A stretch of DNA of 64,000 bases from Cohaesibacter sp. ES.047 (GTDB lineage: Bacteria > Pseudomonadota > Alphaproteobacteria > Rhizobiales > Cohaesibacteraceae), in NCBI RefSeq assembly GCF_900215505.1, contig NZ_LT907844.1, forward strand, positions 992,001 through 1,056,000, given 5' to 3'. The notes under the pieces are model-generated. The model did no database searches. It was not told the DNA's origin and saw only the letters and a list, made by a program, of their open reading frames with translations. The position numbers were made by a program, and so were the translations under genes. Positions 39,001-47,563 of this stretch are shown piece by piece (within the stretch, counting starts at the first letter, position 1; every line of letters starts with the position of its first letter).

Positions 39001-42000
39001 GTGGTGGAGATTTTCAGTCGCAAGCGGTTAGTGGACGACGAATGGCAACTCCACACCAAGTGCCGGGTTGCTAGGATTCCGGGCAATGTCGGTCTTGAAA
39101 ATGCCGATCACGCCCTTGTCGCCCCCGTTCTTGATCGCCCCATGGATCAGTCTGAGATCGACGCGCTTTATCAGACGTCCCGGGATTTCGGTCTTGATTT
39201 CGGACCGGCGTTCCAGCGCATGGTCTATTGCGAGCGTTATGGTGATGACTACGTCGAAATCGTGCTTGATGAGCGTGGCCCCACCGATATCAAGGGTGAG
39301 CTGGTGGCGTCGCCCTATGCGCTGCATCCGCTCGATTTTGATGCCAGCTTCCACGGTCTGAACTGTCTGTACGAAGATCTTGACACCGGTCCGGACAAGA
39401 TGGCTTTCATCCCGGTTCGCTTCGGATCTTTGCGGGTCTATCAGGCGGCCACACCGGTGCGCTCGGCGCGTATTCATGTCATCCGGCATAACAATCGCGG
39501 TATTCAGGCGGACATCAATCTGTTTGCGGAAGACGGGACCTTGGTTGCTGCTCTGCGTGATGGTCGGTTCCGTTCCTCGGCTCTGGTTCAGCGCCAGGGG
39601 CTTGATCGCCTGACATACAGTTATGATTCCATCCGCGTGCCAGCTCCTGCCGGTCAGGTGGCTGTGCCTTCCCTCGATATCGAGGCGATCAGGGCTGCGA
39701 TGGCCGAACTGTCTCAACCTGATCGTCAACGGGCCGAAGACGGGCAGTTGCTGCTGCAGGCTGCGGCGCGGCGGGGGGCTTATGATGTGCTCCTCAGTTT
39801 GGCCGATGACGACAAGGTCCTGCGTCCGGATGCCCTTTCTGCACTTGGCCTTCTTGACGGACTGGATGCGGACGCTGCGACTGAAGATCTGCGTGCTCGC
39901 AATGAGCATCGCCTGAAACTGGTGCATTCCCTGATAGCGATTTGCGAGCAATCCGGTCTCGCCACGGCGCTTGACGAGGGCTGGCAGCTCAGCGACGAAA
40001 GTGACATGCCGGACGTGGATATGGTGCTGCAGCTGCTGCTCACCGAAGACCCGAAATGGTCTGCCGAATGTGTGATGCTCAATCATGCGCTCAACACCCT
40101 GCCGGATGCTCTGTTGGCTATGGACCGCCCGTTCGGCACGGCCCCACTGCCGCAGAATCTCTATTCGCAGGATCAATATGACCAGCATTACAGCTCCTCG
40201 CCGTTGGCGGAGGCGCATGTTCAGCAGGTATCCCGTGCGGTTGGTGCCGTGCTTGATGCCTGGCCCGAGGGACGTCCCTTGCGTGTTTTGGAGTTCGGTA
40301 TAGGTGGTGCGAGCCTGACCAAGGTGCTTCTGCCGATGGTTGAGCGCCTCGACGGGCAGCTTGTCTCGGTTGATACCAACAAGCTGATCGTGGATCGACT
40401 GCAGATCCTGTTTGCGCAGTCCATTCATTTCAAAACCCTTGCGATCAAGGATGCCCTGTCCGAGCTTGCGGCTCTTGAGCCGTTTGATCTGGTCGTGTCG
40501 GCCAATGGTCTGCAGGCGATGGATGGCGGTGCCGATCTGATATCGCAGCTCAGAACATTGGTGGGCCGGGACGGTCTGCTGCTTGCCAGCCTGTCGGACA
40601 GCAACGTGTTTCAGGACATTACCTTTGGCATGGCTGATCGATGGTTCGTCGATGGTCTCGATCCGACCCAGCCGGTATCTGCGCATGCTGATGCCGAGGA
40701 CTGGAAAGGGTGGATTGAGGACGCCGGATTTAAAGGTGTCTCGCTCGATCCTTTCGCCAACAACGATGGCGATGCCGATCTCACCGGGGCCTATGTGCTG
40801 GTGGGCTGCAATGCTGCCGAGTCTGAAGCCGTCGCGCCTGAAGCAAATGGGGCAGAGAACGGCGAGCGCCAGTGCATCATTCTGGTGAACAAGGGCAACG
40901 CGGCGGAGAAAAACTTTGCCAAGGCACTGATCACAGGTCTTGGGGATCTGGATGGCCGCCAAATCGCTCTTTCCGCCAAGGAGAGTGACGCGGATCGCGA
41001 AGCGCGCGTGACAGCAATCGCCGAAGCCGCCAAGGGTGGTGCGCTCGATTTGATCTGTCTTGCTGGGGCCTTTGACAGCTCTCAAGATCCGATGGCTGTC
41101 CTGTCGCCACGTCTTAAATGCCTTGCCGGTCTATTGCGGGATGTGGCCGAGTTGAAGCTGCGCTTGTGGATCCCCGCTCCGGGCGGTTTTCCGCATGTCA
41201 ACGGTCATGCCATCGATCCGGCACAAAGCGGTGTCTGGGCCTTTGGCCGAACCGCGAGCAACGAATATGGCAATCAGGACATCCGTCTTGTGGATTTCGC
41301 CAGTGCCTTGTCCGGCGATCAGCAAGCGGTGCGACTGGCTCAGACCATTCTGGAGCCGGGCGAAGAACGCGAAATGCTGCTCGAGACGAGCGGGCTGCGT
41401 GCCATGCGGGCCGTGCGCGGCGCGGCCAAGCCTGCGGCCAAGCCACAGGAGCGCTCTGAAGAGGCTGCTTGCCGTCTGCACCATCCGCGCACCGGGTCTT
41501 TTGATCGTCTGAGCTGGATCCCGGTTCAGCGCCGTCTGCCCGGTCCGGGTGAAGTGGAAATCGAGGTTGTCGGCACGGGTTTGAACTTCCGTGATGTCAT
41601 GTGGGCGCAGGGTCTCTTGCCCGAGGAAGCGCTTGAAGATGGGTTCGCAGGGCCGACGCTCGGTTTTGAATGTTCCGGCCGCATCGTCAGGATTGGCGAG
41701 GGAATTGATCGTTTCAAGATCGGTGATCCGGTGATGGCGCTGGCTCCGGCCTGTTTCGCGTCGCACGTGACCGTTGTTGAGACTGGAGTGTCTCGACTTC
41801 CTGACAGCATGGACCTGACGGCTGCCGCAACCATGCCGGTTGCCTTCCTGACCAGTTACTATGCTCTTCACTATCTGGCGCAGCTTGAAGAGGACGAATG
41901 GGTGCTGATCCATGGTGCCGCCGGTGCTGTCGGGCTGGCCGCCCTTCAGATCGCCAAATGGCGCGGCGCACGTGTGATCGCGACCGCGGGTAACCCTGAA

Positions 42001-43713
42001 AAACGCGAGTTTCTCAAGCTCTTGGGTGCGGACTATGTGTTTGACACAAGGTCGCTCAATTTCGTCGATGAGGTCCGCGCCATCACCCGTGCCGCCGACG
42101 GTCCGGGGAAAGAGGGCGTGGATGTGGTGCTGAACTCGCTGTTTGGCGAGGCCATGGAGCGCAGCCTTGAGCTGGTTCGGCCCTTTGGCCGGTTCCTTGA
42201 GCTGGGCAAACGCGATTTCTATGGCAACACCAAGATCGGCCTCAGACCGTTCCGGCGTAACATCAGCTATTTCGGCATTGATGCCGACCAGTTGCTCAAC
42301 CATCAGCCCAAGCGGGCGCGGCGTCTGTTCTCGGAGCTGTCGGACCTGTTCGAGCAGAAGCAGTTCTCGCTCCTGTCCTATCGCCTGTTCGAAAGCGAAG
42401 ACATTGTTGATGCTTTCCGCTTGATGCAGCGCTCCGGTCATATCGGCAAGATCGTCGTCAAGGCACCGCAGCCGACCATTCTGCCCGCCAAGGACGCAGG
42501 CCTTATGATTGATCCTAACGGGCATCATGTCATCATTGGTGGCCTCGGGGGCTTTGGTCTTGAAACCGCTTCATGGCTCGCCGATCAGGGTGCCAAGTCT
42601 GTGGTGCTGACCAGCCGTTCAGGAAAGATGACGGACGCGGCGAAAGCCCTTGAAGCTCGGCTTGCGGCCAAGGGGTGCAAACTGTCCGTCAAGGCCTGCG
42701 ATGTCACGGACATGACGGCTCTTGAAACACTGCTCGATGCGTTGCGCAAAGAGGCTCCGATCAAGGGGATCATGCATTCGGCTGTAGTTCTGGATGATAT
42801 TCTCATCGCCAACATGAGCGACAATCAGATCGATGCGGTCCTGAAGCCCAAAGTGGTCGGTGGTGAAAATCTCGATCAGGCAACCCGCGATGATGCGCTG
42901 GATTATTTCTGGCTGTTCTCGTCAGTCTCGGTTTTGATGGGCAACCCCGGTCAGGCCAACTATGTGGCCGCAAATGCCTATCTCGATGGCATTGCGCGCC
43001 GCCGCCGCAAGGAGGGCTTGCCTGCCCTTTCGATCGGCTGGGGGCCGATCACCGATGTGGGTATTCTGGCGCGGGATACGCAGACTGCGGAAATCCTTGC
43101 CAAGACCACCGGCGGGGCCGAATTCAAGGCCCGTCAGGCGCTTGATCGTCTGGTCGAATTCATTGCCGATCAGCCAGCCGACGCACAGCCTGCGACGATT
43201 ACCATCGCGCCGATGAACTGGGGCTTTGCCCGTGACAACCTCGCGGTTCTCAAGACCCCGGCCTATGAATTGCTCGCCCGCGAGGCGGCACAATCTTCCA
43301 ACCGGGATCAGCAGGCGGTGGATGTTGCCAGTCTGATTGACGGGCTGGATGATGTGACGGCCCGGACGGAGATTGCCAAGATTCTGGCTCAGGAAGTTGC
43401 AGCCATTTTCCGCATGCCGGTCGAGGAAGTTCAGCTCAATCGGTCACTGTCCGATATTGGCATGGATAGCCTGATGGGCATGGAGTTGCGTTCGGCAGCC
43501 CAGCAAAAGCTGGATATCGAAATTCCGATGGGTGCAATTGCCGATGGCACGACCATTGAGGATATCGCAGGAAGTGTGGTTCAGCGCATTCGCAAGGGAG
43601 CGGACAAAGGTCTCAGCTTTACCGAAGAAACGCTCATCCATCAGCATGTTGGCGGAGATGATGACGTGGAAGGCATGAAGAGCAAATTGTCTGATTTGCG
43701 TCAGGCCGTATAA
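36073..43713 (+). CDS. rkpA: Type I polyketide synthase, KS-AT-DH-MT-ER-KR-ACP (RkpA-like)
   Basis: Single-module highly reducing megasynthase, 2546 residues from GTG 36073. Domains in order: KS (1-410) with Cys154 in DTACSSSLVA, His289 in EAHGTGT and His327 in NVGH; AT (about 510-840) with Ser612 in GHSVGE and PFHS, which suggests malonyl-CoA; DH (about 890-1180) with His916 in HRVDGKVILPG and Asp1090. A methyltransferase-like region (about 1395-1560) has a weakened SAM loop (EFGIGGASLTK). ER (about 1815-2135) has HGAAGAVGLAALQ; KR (about 2150-2340) has Tyr2297; ACP carries Ser2466 in GMDSLMGMEL. There is no thioesterase domain. The architecture and the following oxoamine synthase match rhizobial RkpA, which makes a fatty-acyl precursor for capsular polysaccharide. 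The KS lacks its first strand because of the 19-bp duplication upstream; AGGAG at 36060-36064 could still start translation at GTG 36073. Confidence 0.9.
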   Translation: MAEFWDLLISGTCSVDEIGPDRFSTFRYLHPLTGQEGKSYTFRAGVLDDVWGFDPSVFSLSPREALQMDPQQRLLLMLVWEALEEAGVPASSLAGSNVGVFVGNSGSDHANRFFFDPASSDSFMMTGNTTSLVSNRISYIYDLHGPSFTVDTACSSSLVALDLALKRLQAGEIDTAIVAGVNMLLSPFPFVGFSAASMLSPEGLCRPFDENANGYVRAEGGVVLVLQNSDAFKSGEQKSFGRIVEAGINSDGRTSGVALPSPEFQAELLEKVYKTAAITPDQLAFIEAHGTGTRVGDPAETFALGKVLGGGRTTVLPIGSVKSNVGHLEPASGMVSVLKSLLALEHDILPPSLHIETPNPDIPFDKLNLSLTRKARPLERGDAIRFAGINNFGFGGTNAHVVVSDSVEAISKSKAVRTKAKSGQAAVIDDQARLVVVSARTPDALRSLAGGYAQQVQHNETASVADWSNAIAWQRELMDERLAVVASSREDLADRLSRFAADKGIEGTVSGAASRTAQDPVFVYSGNGSQFAGMGQEAYRLNPVFKAQFDAVDALFEPIAGWSLKDKLFSDDLKEDLKSTSIAQPLLFALQVSITDALRKMGVRASGVVGHSVGEVAAAWACGALTLKQSVKVIYVRSHHQEAVRGVGKMAVIKLSKEEALAQIEESGLDDVEISAINTANSLTLSGPTETLQAFMKTAKKKRLPGKLLDIEYPFHSRQIDPIEEGVVKDLSDVKPTDSSIPFFSSVSGAEMAGTKLDGGYWWNNVRKPVHFFHAIQSAFKDGRSQFIEIGPRPILKGYVSEIARDEGHSASVVESLQQKTDGVTDPLLLAVGRAIVNGADFERETVFGAKAHPDVSLLPYPWQIKPFKIDSSSEAFEIFNSTVAPHALLGQQLRPDDHVWDTELDTALIPYFSDHRVDGKVILPGAAFAEMCLSAARIVCKSDQVELRDMDLLQALQLSDEKPISVRTRLDEETGVVEIFSRKRLVDDEWQLHTKCRVARIPGNVGLENADHALVAPVLDRPMDQSEIDALYQTSRDFGLDFGPAFQRMVYCERYGDDYVEIVLDERGPTDIKGELVASPYALHPLDFDASFHGLNCLYEDLDTGPDKMAFIPVRFGSLRVYQAATPVRSARIHVIRHNNRGIQADINLFAEDGTLVAALRDGRFRSSALVQRQGLDRLTYSYDSIRVPAPAGQVAVPSLDIEAIRAAMAELSQPDRQRAEDGQLLLQAAARRGAYDVLLSLADDDKVLRPDALSALGLLDGLDADAATEDLRARNEHRLKLVHSLIAICEQSGLATALDEGWQLSDESDMPDVDMVLQLLLTEDPKWSAECVMLNHALNTLPDALLAMDRPFGTAPLPQNLYSQDQYDQHYSSSPLAEAHVQQVSRAVGAVLDAWPEGRPLRVLEFGIGGASLTKVLLPMVERLDGQLVSVDTNKLIVDRLQILFAQSIHFKTLAIKDALSELAALEPFDLVVSANGLQAMDGGADLISQLRTLVGRDGLLLASLSDSNVFQDITFGMADRWFVDGLDPTQPVSAHADAEDWKGWIEDAGFKGVSLDPFANNDGDADLTGAYVLVGCNAAESEAVAPEANGAENGERQCIILVNKGNAAEKNFAKALITGLGDLDGRQIALSAKESDADREARVTAIAEAAKGGALDLICLAGAFDSSQDPMAVLSPRLKCLAGLLRDVAELKLRLWIPAPGGFPHVNGHAIDPAQSGVWAFGRTASNEYGNQDIRLVDFASALSGDQQAVRLAQTILEPGEEREMLLETSGLRAMRAVRGAAKPAAKPQERSEEAACRLHHPRTGSFDRLSWIPVQRRLPGPGEVEIEVVGTGLNFRDVMWAQGLLPEEALEDGFAGPTLGFECSGRIVRIGEGIDRFKIGDPVMALAPACFASHVTVVETGVSRLPDSMDLTAAATMPVAFLTSYYALHYLAQLEEDEWVLIHGAAGAVGLAALQIAKWRGARVIATAGNPEKREFLKLLGADYVFDTRSLNFVDEVRAITRAADGPGKEGVDVVLNSLFGEAMERSLELVRPFGRFLELGKRDFYGNTKIGLRPFRRNISYFGIDADQLLNHQPKRARRLFSELSDLFEQKQFSLLSYRLFESEDIVDAFRLMQRSGHIGKIVVKAPQPTILPAKDAGLMIDPNGHHVIIGGLGGFGLETASWLADQGAKSVVLTSRSGKMTDAAKALEARLAAKGCKLSVKACDVTDMTALETLLDALRKEAPIKGIMHSAVVLDDILIANMSDNQIDAVLKPKVVGGENLDQATRDDALDYFWLFSSVSVLMGNPGQANYVAANAYLDGIARRRRKEGLPALSIGWGPITDVGILARDTQTAEILAKTTGGAEFKARQALDRLVEFIADQPADAQPATITIAPMNWGFARDNLAVLKTPAYELLAREAAQSSNRDQQAVDVASLIDGLDDVTARTEIAKILAQEVAAIFRMPVEEVQLNRSLSDIGMDSLMGMELRSAAQQKLDIEIPMGAIADGTTIEDIAGSVVQRIRKGADKGLSFTEETLIHQHVGGDDDVEGMKSKLSDLRQAV

Positions 43714-43801
43714 CGCGTCTGAAGATCGGATGTCTGGTGATCCTTTGATCACTTCGCGCTCTTGGGGTCTTGACTGTTCGTGGCTTTAACGGTAACTGGC
43801 G

Positions 43802-45241
43802 ATGTCCGTTGCAGACTGCAGACTTATGTCTAACAGTGTGTCCACGCTATTTGGTGCTGAACTGGAGCCCTTCATGAAAAAGTCGCCCGTTGATCGCGAT
43901 GCCATTCTCAACATGTCACGATCCATGGCCAAGAAGTCTCCCGCCAAGGCAGCATCCAAACGGAGCGTGCGTTCCAAGGTCGATCCCGCCAAAACCGATT
44001 TCAAGACCCTTGAGCTTTATCAGCAGATCAAGGTGCAGCGTGATATGGCGGAATTGCTGCAGACCCGGGATCCCTATTTCCTTGTTCATGAAGGGCGTGC
44101 TGGCGCGACGACACTTGTCGATGGTCGCGAGATGATCAACTTTGCCTCCTATGACTATCTCGGCCTCAACGGGCTTGATGAAGTGCATGCGGCAGCCAAA
44201 GAGGCGATTGACACCTTCGGGACATCCGTGTCCGGCTCTCGCCCCACGTCGGGTGAACGCCCGTTTCATGGGATGTTGGAACAGCAGTTGTCCGAGCTTT
44301 ACGAAAGCGAAGCGGCTCTGGTGTTCGTGTCTGGTCACGCAACGAATGTCTCAACGATCGGTGACTTGCTTGGAGCGTCGGATCTGGTTCTGTTTGATGC
44401 CTTCAGCCACAATTCGGTGACCACGGGCTGCAAACTGTCCGGTGCGACCCGCCGCTCGTTCAAGCATAATGATTTTGACGATCTCGAGCGGATCATTTCC
44501 GAAACCCGCGACAAGCATGACCGGGTGATGATCGTTGTCGAGGGGCTCTATTCCATGGATGGCGATACGCCCGATCTGGCGCGACTCGTTGACATCAAGG
44601 AACGCTTCGGTGCGTGGTTGATGGTTGATGAGGCTCACTCGCTGGGCATCCTCGGGGCGACGGGTTGGGGGCTGTTCGAAGAGCAGAATGTCGATCCCAA
44701 GAAGATCGACATCTGGATGGGCACCATGAGCAAAACCATGAGCGGCTGCGGCGGTTATATCTGTGGCAATCAGGCGCTCATCGATGTGCTGAAGTTCTTT
44801 GCGTCCGGGTTCATGTACAGCGTCGGACTTTCCGCTCCGCTTTGTGTCGCCGGCTCCAAGTCAATCGAAATCATGCAGCGGGAGCCGTGGCGGGTTGAAA
44901 AGCTACAGTCCAATGGCCAATATTTCCTCAAGGCAGCAAAGGCTGCTGGCTTGAACACCGGCCTCAGCCAGGGCTTTTGTGTGGTGCCCGTGATTGTCGG
45001 CGACAGCCTTCGGGCGGTGAAGCTGAGCAACAATCTGCTGGAGCGCGGCATCTATGCCTTCCCGATTACCTATCCGGCAGTGCCAATGAATGAGGCGCGG
45101 TTGCGCTTCTTTATCACAGCTGAGCATAGTGAAGAGCAATTGCAGGCGGCGGTGGACATCACGACCGAAGAGCTCAAGAAGCTGGAAGACGCCAATTTTA
45201 GTCTGTCGACTTCGATCAGCTCTCTGCATGAAAGCAAGTGA
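43802..45241 (+). CDS. rkpG: Alpha-oxoamine synthase (AONS/serine palmitoyltransferase family, RkpG-like)
   Basis: Cytoplasmic PLP enzyme of 479 residues from ATG 43802. An in-frame ATG at 43874 has a better ribosome site (GGAG six bases before) and would give 455 residues. It condenses an acyl thioester with an amino acid, with decarboxylation. Landmarks are NFASYDYLGL (about 109-118), GSRPTSGERPFH (about 145-156), FDAFSHNSV (about 198-206), VDEAHSLGILGATGWG (about 276-291) and the PLP lysine Lys311 in GTMSKTMSGCGG. A basic 60-residue N-terminal extension precedes the core. Lying 88 bases after a PKS without thioesterase, it may release the polyketide chain as an alpha-aminoketone, like RkpG, Fum8 or serine palmitoyltransferase. 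The amino acid used is unknown. Confidence 0.9.
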   Translation: MSVADCRLMSNSVSTLFGAELEPFMKKSPVDRDAILNMSRSMAKKSPAKAASKRSVRSKVDPAKTDFKTLELYQQIKVQRDMAELLQTRDPYFLVHEGRAGATTLVDGREMINFASYDYLGLNGLDEVHAAAKEAIDTFGTSVSGSRPTSGERPFHGMLEQQLSELYESEAALVFVSGHATNVSTIGDLLGASDLVLFDAFSHNSVTTGCKLSGATRRSFKHNDFDDLERIISETRDKHDRVMIVVEGLYSMDGDTPDLARLVDIKERFGAWLMVDEAHSLGILGATGWGLFEEQNVDPKKIDIWMGTMSKTMSGCGGYICGNQALIDVLKFFASGFMYSVGLSAPLCVAGSKSIEIMQREPWRVEKLQSNGQYFLKAAKAAGLNTGLSQGFCVVPVIVGDSLRAVKLSNNLLERGIYAFPITYPAVPMNEARLRFFITAEHSEEQLQAAVDITTEELKKLEDANFSLSTSISSLHESK

Positions 45242-45701
45242 TGCATGATTGAAAAGGGCTTCTTTGCCCGCTTTAGCCGGCGTTTTTATGACGTACGGCC
45301 TCACACACGTGGATATAGCGCCTTTGGGAGGTGTCATTGTCTGGGAAGTGTGTAGACTGAGCCGCGTGAAAGCGGTCAGAAGCGTGTCACATTGGATGCG
45401 CGTCTCTTGCGGAGCCAGTCTGGTTCCTGATCTCTGGCGTTGCCTTTCATTGAGGTGTTGACCCGTTTTAACGTATTCTTGTCTCAGTGCTTTTTTGTTC
45501 TTGGGTGGGCTGGGGATCAATGCACCGTCTGTCACAGTCGTGTGACGATTACATGGTTTGAATCTGAGGTGTGTCGCGCCGGGCCGTTATCGGTTGGCGG
45601 TGACGGATGCCTGTTCAAACCAATGAGTTTGAGCGTTTTGGTTGATCCGGTCTTCCTTCAAAGCGTTCAGGGAGAATAACCTTGTTTTTTGAGAGCGTGA
45701 C
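45242..45701. other. Spacer between the oxoamine synthase and the membrane-thioesterase gene
   Basis: About 460 bases with no gene I can support. A weak stem (GGGC/GCCC near 45256-45271) follows the upstream stop. The length suggests a separate promoter for the last two genes of the locus. Confidence 0.4.
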
Positions 45702-47549
45702 ATGACGTCCATTCTTTTCTGGTCGGGATCAAGTGCGATTGCGTGGCTGTGGGGGCTGGGGATGTTCTTCTCGCTTCACTTCACGGCCAGCTATGGCGTG
45801 GCAGGCCTTTTGGCCTTTGCCATTCCCAATGCTTGCGGCCTTGCGGCCTTTGGCTTCATCCTGTCTCGCCGCAAGGACAAGACAAAACTTCGCGCTCTGG
45901 CCGAACGTGTGACGAGCCGCTATTTCGGCCCCTTCATGCTGTATCAGTTTCTTGCCGTCTCGCTCACTCTGTTTGCATTGGCGCGCTATCTTTTCGTGCC
46001 GCTTGATGTTCCGGCGCCCATGTTGCTGATGGTCTGCGTGCTGCTCGCTGCTATGACGCTGGCTGACAGGATGTCACTGGCCGGTCTTGTCCGGCTGCAT
46101 GCGGGTTATCTTCTCGTAATGGTCCTCGCTTATATCCTCTTGCAGAGCTTTATGCCGTGGTCGGGCGAAATGACGTCCGGTCTTGCGGTCAAGGATGGGG
46201 TCTTCTGGGCCTATTTGCCTCCTGTTGCGCTGGGGCTGCTGTTCGGCCCCTGGCTTGATTTGCAACAATGGCAGCGGGCTGCGGCCATGGAGGAGCGCGG
46301 TCTGTCGCTTTCCAAGGGCTATGGGCTTGCTGGGTTGGTCTTTTTCATTCTGCTGCTCGCCAATGGCGCGCTGGTGCTGGGCATTCAACCAGAGTTGGCT
46401 CGCGGTCTTGCTCCGGGTGTGATCGGCTCGGACCTCGGGGGACTCGTCGCTCAGAGTGTGCACGGTCTTGGCGATCCGGTGGTCATTGCGGCGCTGATCG
46501 TTTGGTGTCTTGTCGGGCTATTTGCGACCCTCGACAGCAGCCGCCTTGCGCTCAACTGGCTCGTGGAGCGAGTGGCCGCTGAAAAGCTTGGTCCTCTTGC
46601 GGCCTTCCTGCCGATAGGGCTGATCAAGAGTTCAACGCCGCTGTTCGTGCTTGCTGCCGGATTGGCGGCTACCGGGCTGATTGCTGGTGTCGATCTGCAA
46701 TATTACATGCTGTGCTTTGCGTCGCTGTTTCTTGCCTATTCGGTGGTCCTTGTCTCCGAATTGCTTGTTGGGCGGTCGGCTGCGCACGGGTTTCAGGCGG
46801 GATTGTTCGGGATGATGGCCCTGTGTCTTCTGGCTGCCGGATATCTTGGTCAGGCGCCTTTGCTGGTTGCCTTGTCCCCCTTCGTGGCCCTCTTGGCGCT
46901 TTTGCCGCGTGGTCCGGAGGTGGTTGAACAGATCTCTGATGACGGAGCGGACGCATTGGCGCCCCTGATGGTTGATTCGAAGCTTTCTCAACCGCTTGGG
47001 GGGCCTTCAAGCGCCGCTGCCGTGGTGCTTGCCGATCAACTTTCGCACCAGAATGTTACAGAAACGGGGCCACAAAGCGCCGATCCGACCAAGCTCAGCT
47101 GGACCGAAGGCTGGTTTGACGAGCGCTGGTTCAACATCAAGCTGATCTCGACCTACTCCGATACGAATTCTGTCGGAAATGTCTATTTCGCTAGTTATAT
47201 CAGTTGGGTAGGGAAGGTTCGCGAGTTGTTTTTCCGGCGCTGCATGCCCGGGTTCGACCTCAAGGAAACGCCGTTTTATATCCTCACTCGCAGCATTTCA
47301 CACAAGTTTATTCGGGAAACCAGAGAGTTCGAAGAGCTGCTTGTGAAGGTGCGTGTTGATGCACTGAATAGAAAATTTGTCACACTGAAGCATGAGATTC
47401 GTGATAGTAAGGATAATCTTATAGGAAAGGGTGAACAAACTCTGATGTTTGTGAACGCCAAGTCCTACGGCCTTGTTGATGTGCCGGCAGCAGTGATTTC
47501 GAGTTTCACAGCAACCATGCCGGAAACGCATCTTCGTGGTTTAAAGTAA
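45702..47549 (+). CDS. Fusion of a transporter-like membrane domain and a hotdog thioesterase
   Basis: 615-residue protein in two parts. Residues 1-410 contain about 11-12 hydrophobic segments, and a helix with LFATLDSSRLALNW (about 270-285) recalls sodium/solute symporters. A linker (410-465) leads to a hotdog-fold domain (about 467-600). That domain begins GWFDERWFN and carries TYSDTNSVGNVYFASYI then WVGKVRELFF, very like the acyl-CoA/ACP thioesterases that unload enediyne-type PKSs (TNLVGNVYF...RELF). I infer a membrane-anchored thioesterase that takes the acyl chain from the PKS and hands it to the membrane. It may correspond in position to the membrane protein RkpI, but I cannot show homology. 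The fusion is unusual. Confidence 0.75.
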   Translation: MTSILFWSGSSAIAWLWGLGMFFSLHFTASYGVAGLLAFAIPNACGLAAFGFILSRRKDKTKLRALAERVTSRYFGPFMLYQFLAVSLTLFALARYLFVPLDVPAPMLLMVCVLLAAMTLADRMSLAGLVRLHAGYLLVMVLAYILLQSFMPWSGEMTSGLAVKDGVFWAYLPPVALGLLFGPWLDLQQWQRAAAMEERGLSLSKGYGLAGLVFFILLLANGALVLGIQPELARGLAPGVIGSDLGGLVAQSVHGLGDPVVIAALIVWCLVGLFATLDSSRLALNWLVERVAAEKLGPLAAFLPIGLIKSSTPLFVLAAGLAATGLIAGVDLQYYMLCFASLFLAYSVVLVSELLVGRSAAHGFQAGLFGMMALCLLAAGYLGQAPLLVALSPFVALLALLPRGPEVVEQISDDGADALAPLMVDSKLSQPLGGPSSAAAVVLADQLSHQNVTETGPQSADPTKLSWTEGWFDERWFNIKLISTYSDTNSVGNVYFASYISWVGKVRELFFRRCMPGFDLKETPFYILTRSISHKFIRETREFEELLVKVRVDALNRKFVTLKHEIRDSKDNLIGKGEQTLMFVNAKSYGLVDVPAAVISSFTATMPETHLRGLK

Positions 47550-47563
47550 CGGGTTGAACAGCG

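Noticed and set aside
39028-41085. A 685-codon minus-strand frame inside the PKS gene
   Set aside because: Antisense shadow of the DH and methyltransferase regions, with Arg/His-rich composition and no domain.
36073-43713. Reading the PKS as simply starting at GTG 36073
   Set aside because: The residues upstream in the single-repeat frame are the conserved KS N-terminus, so GTG 36073 is at best a secondary start.
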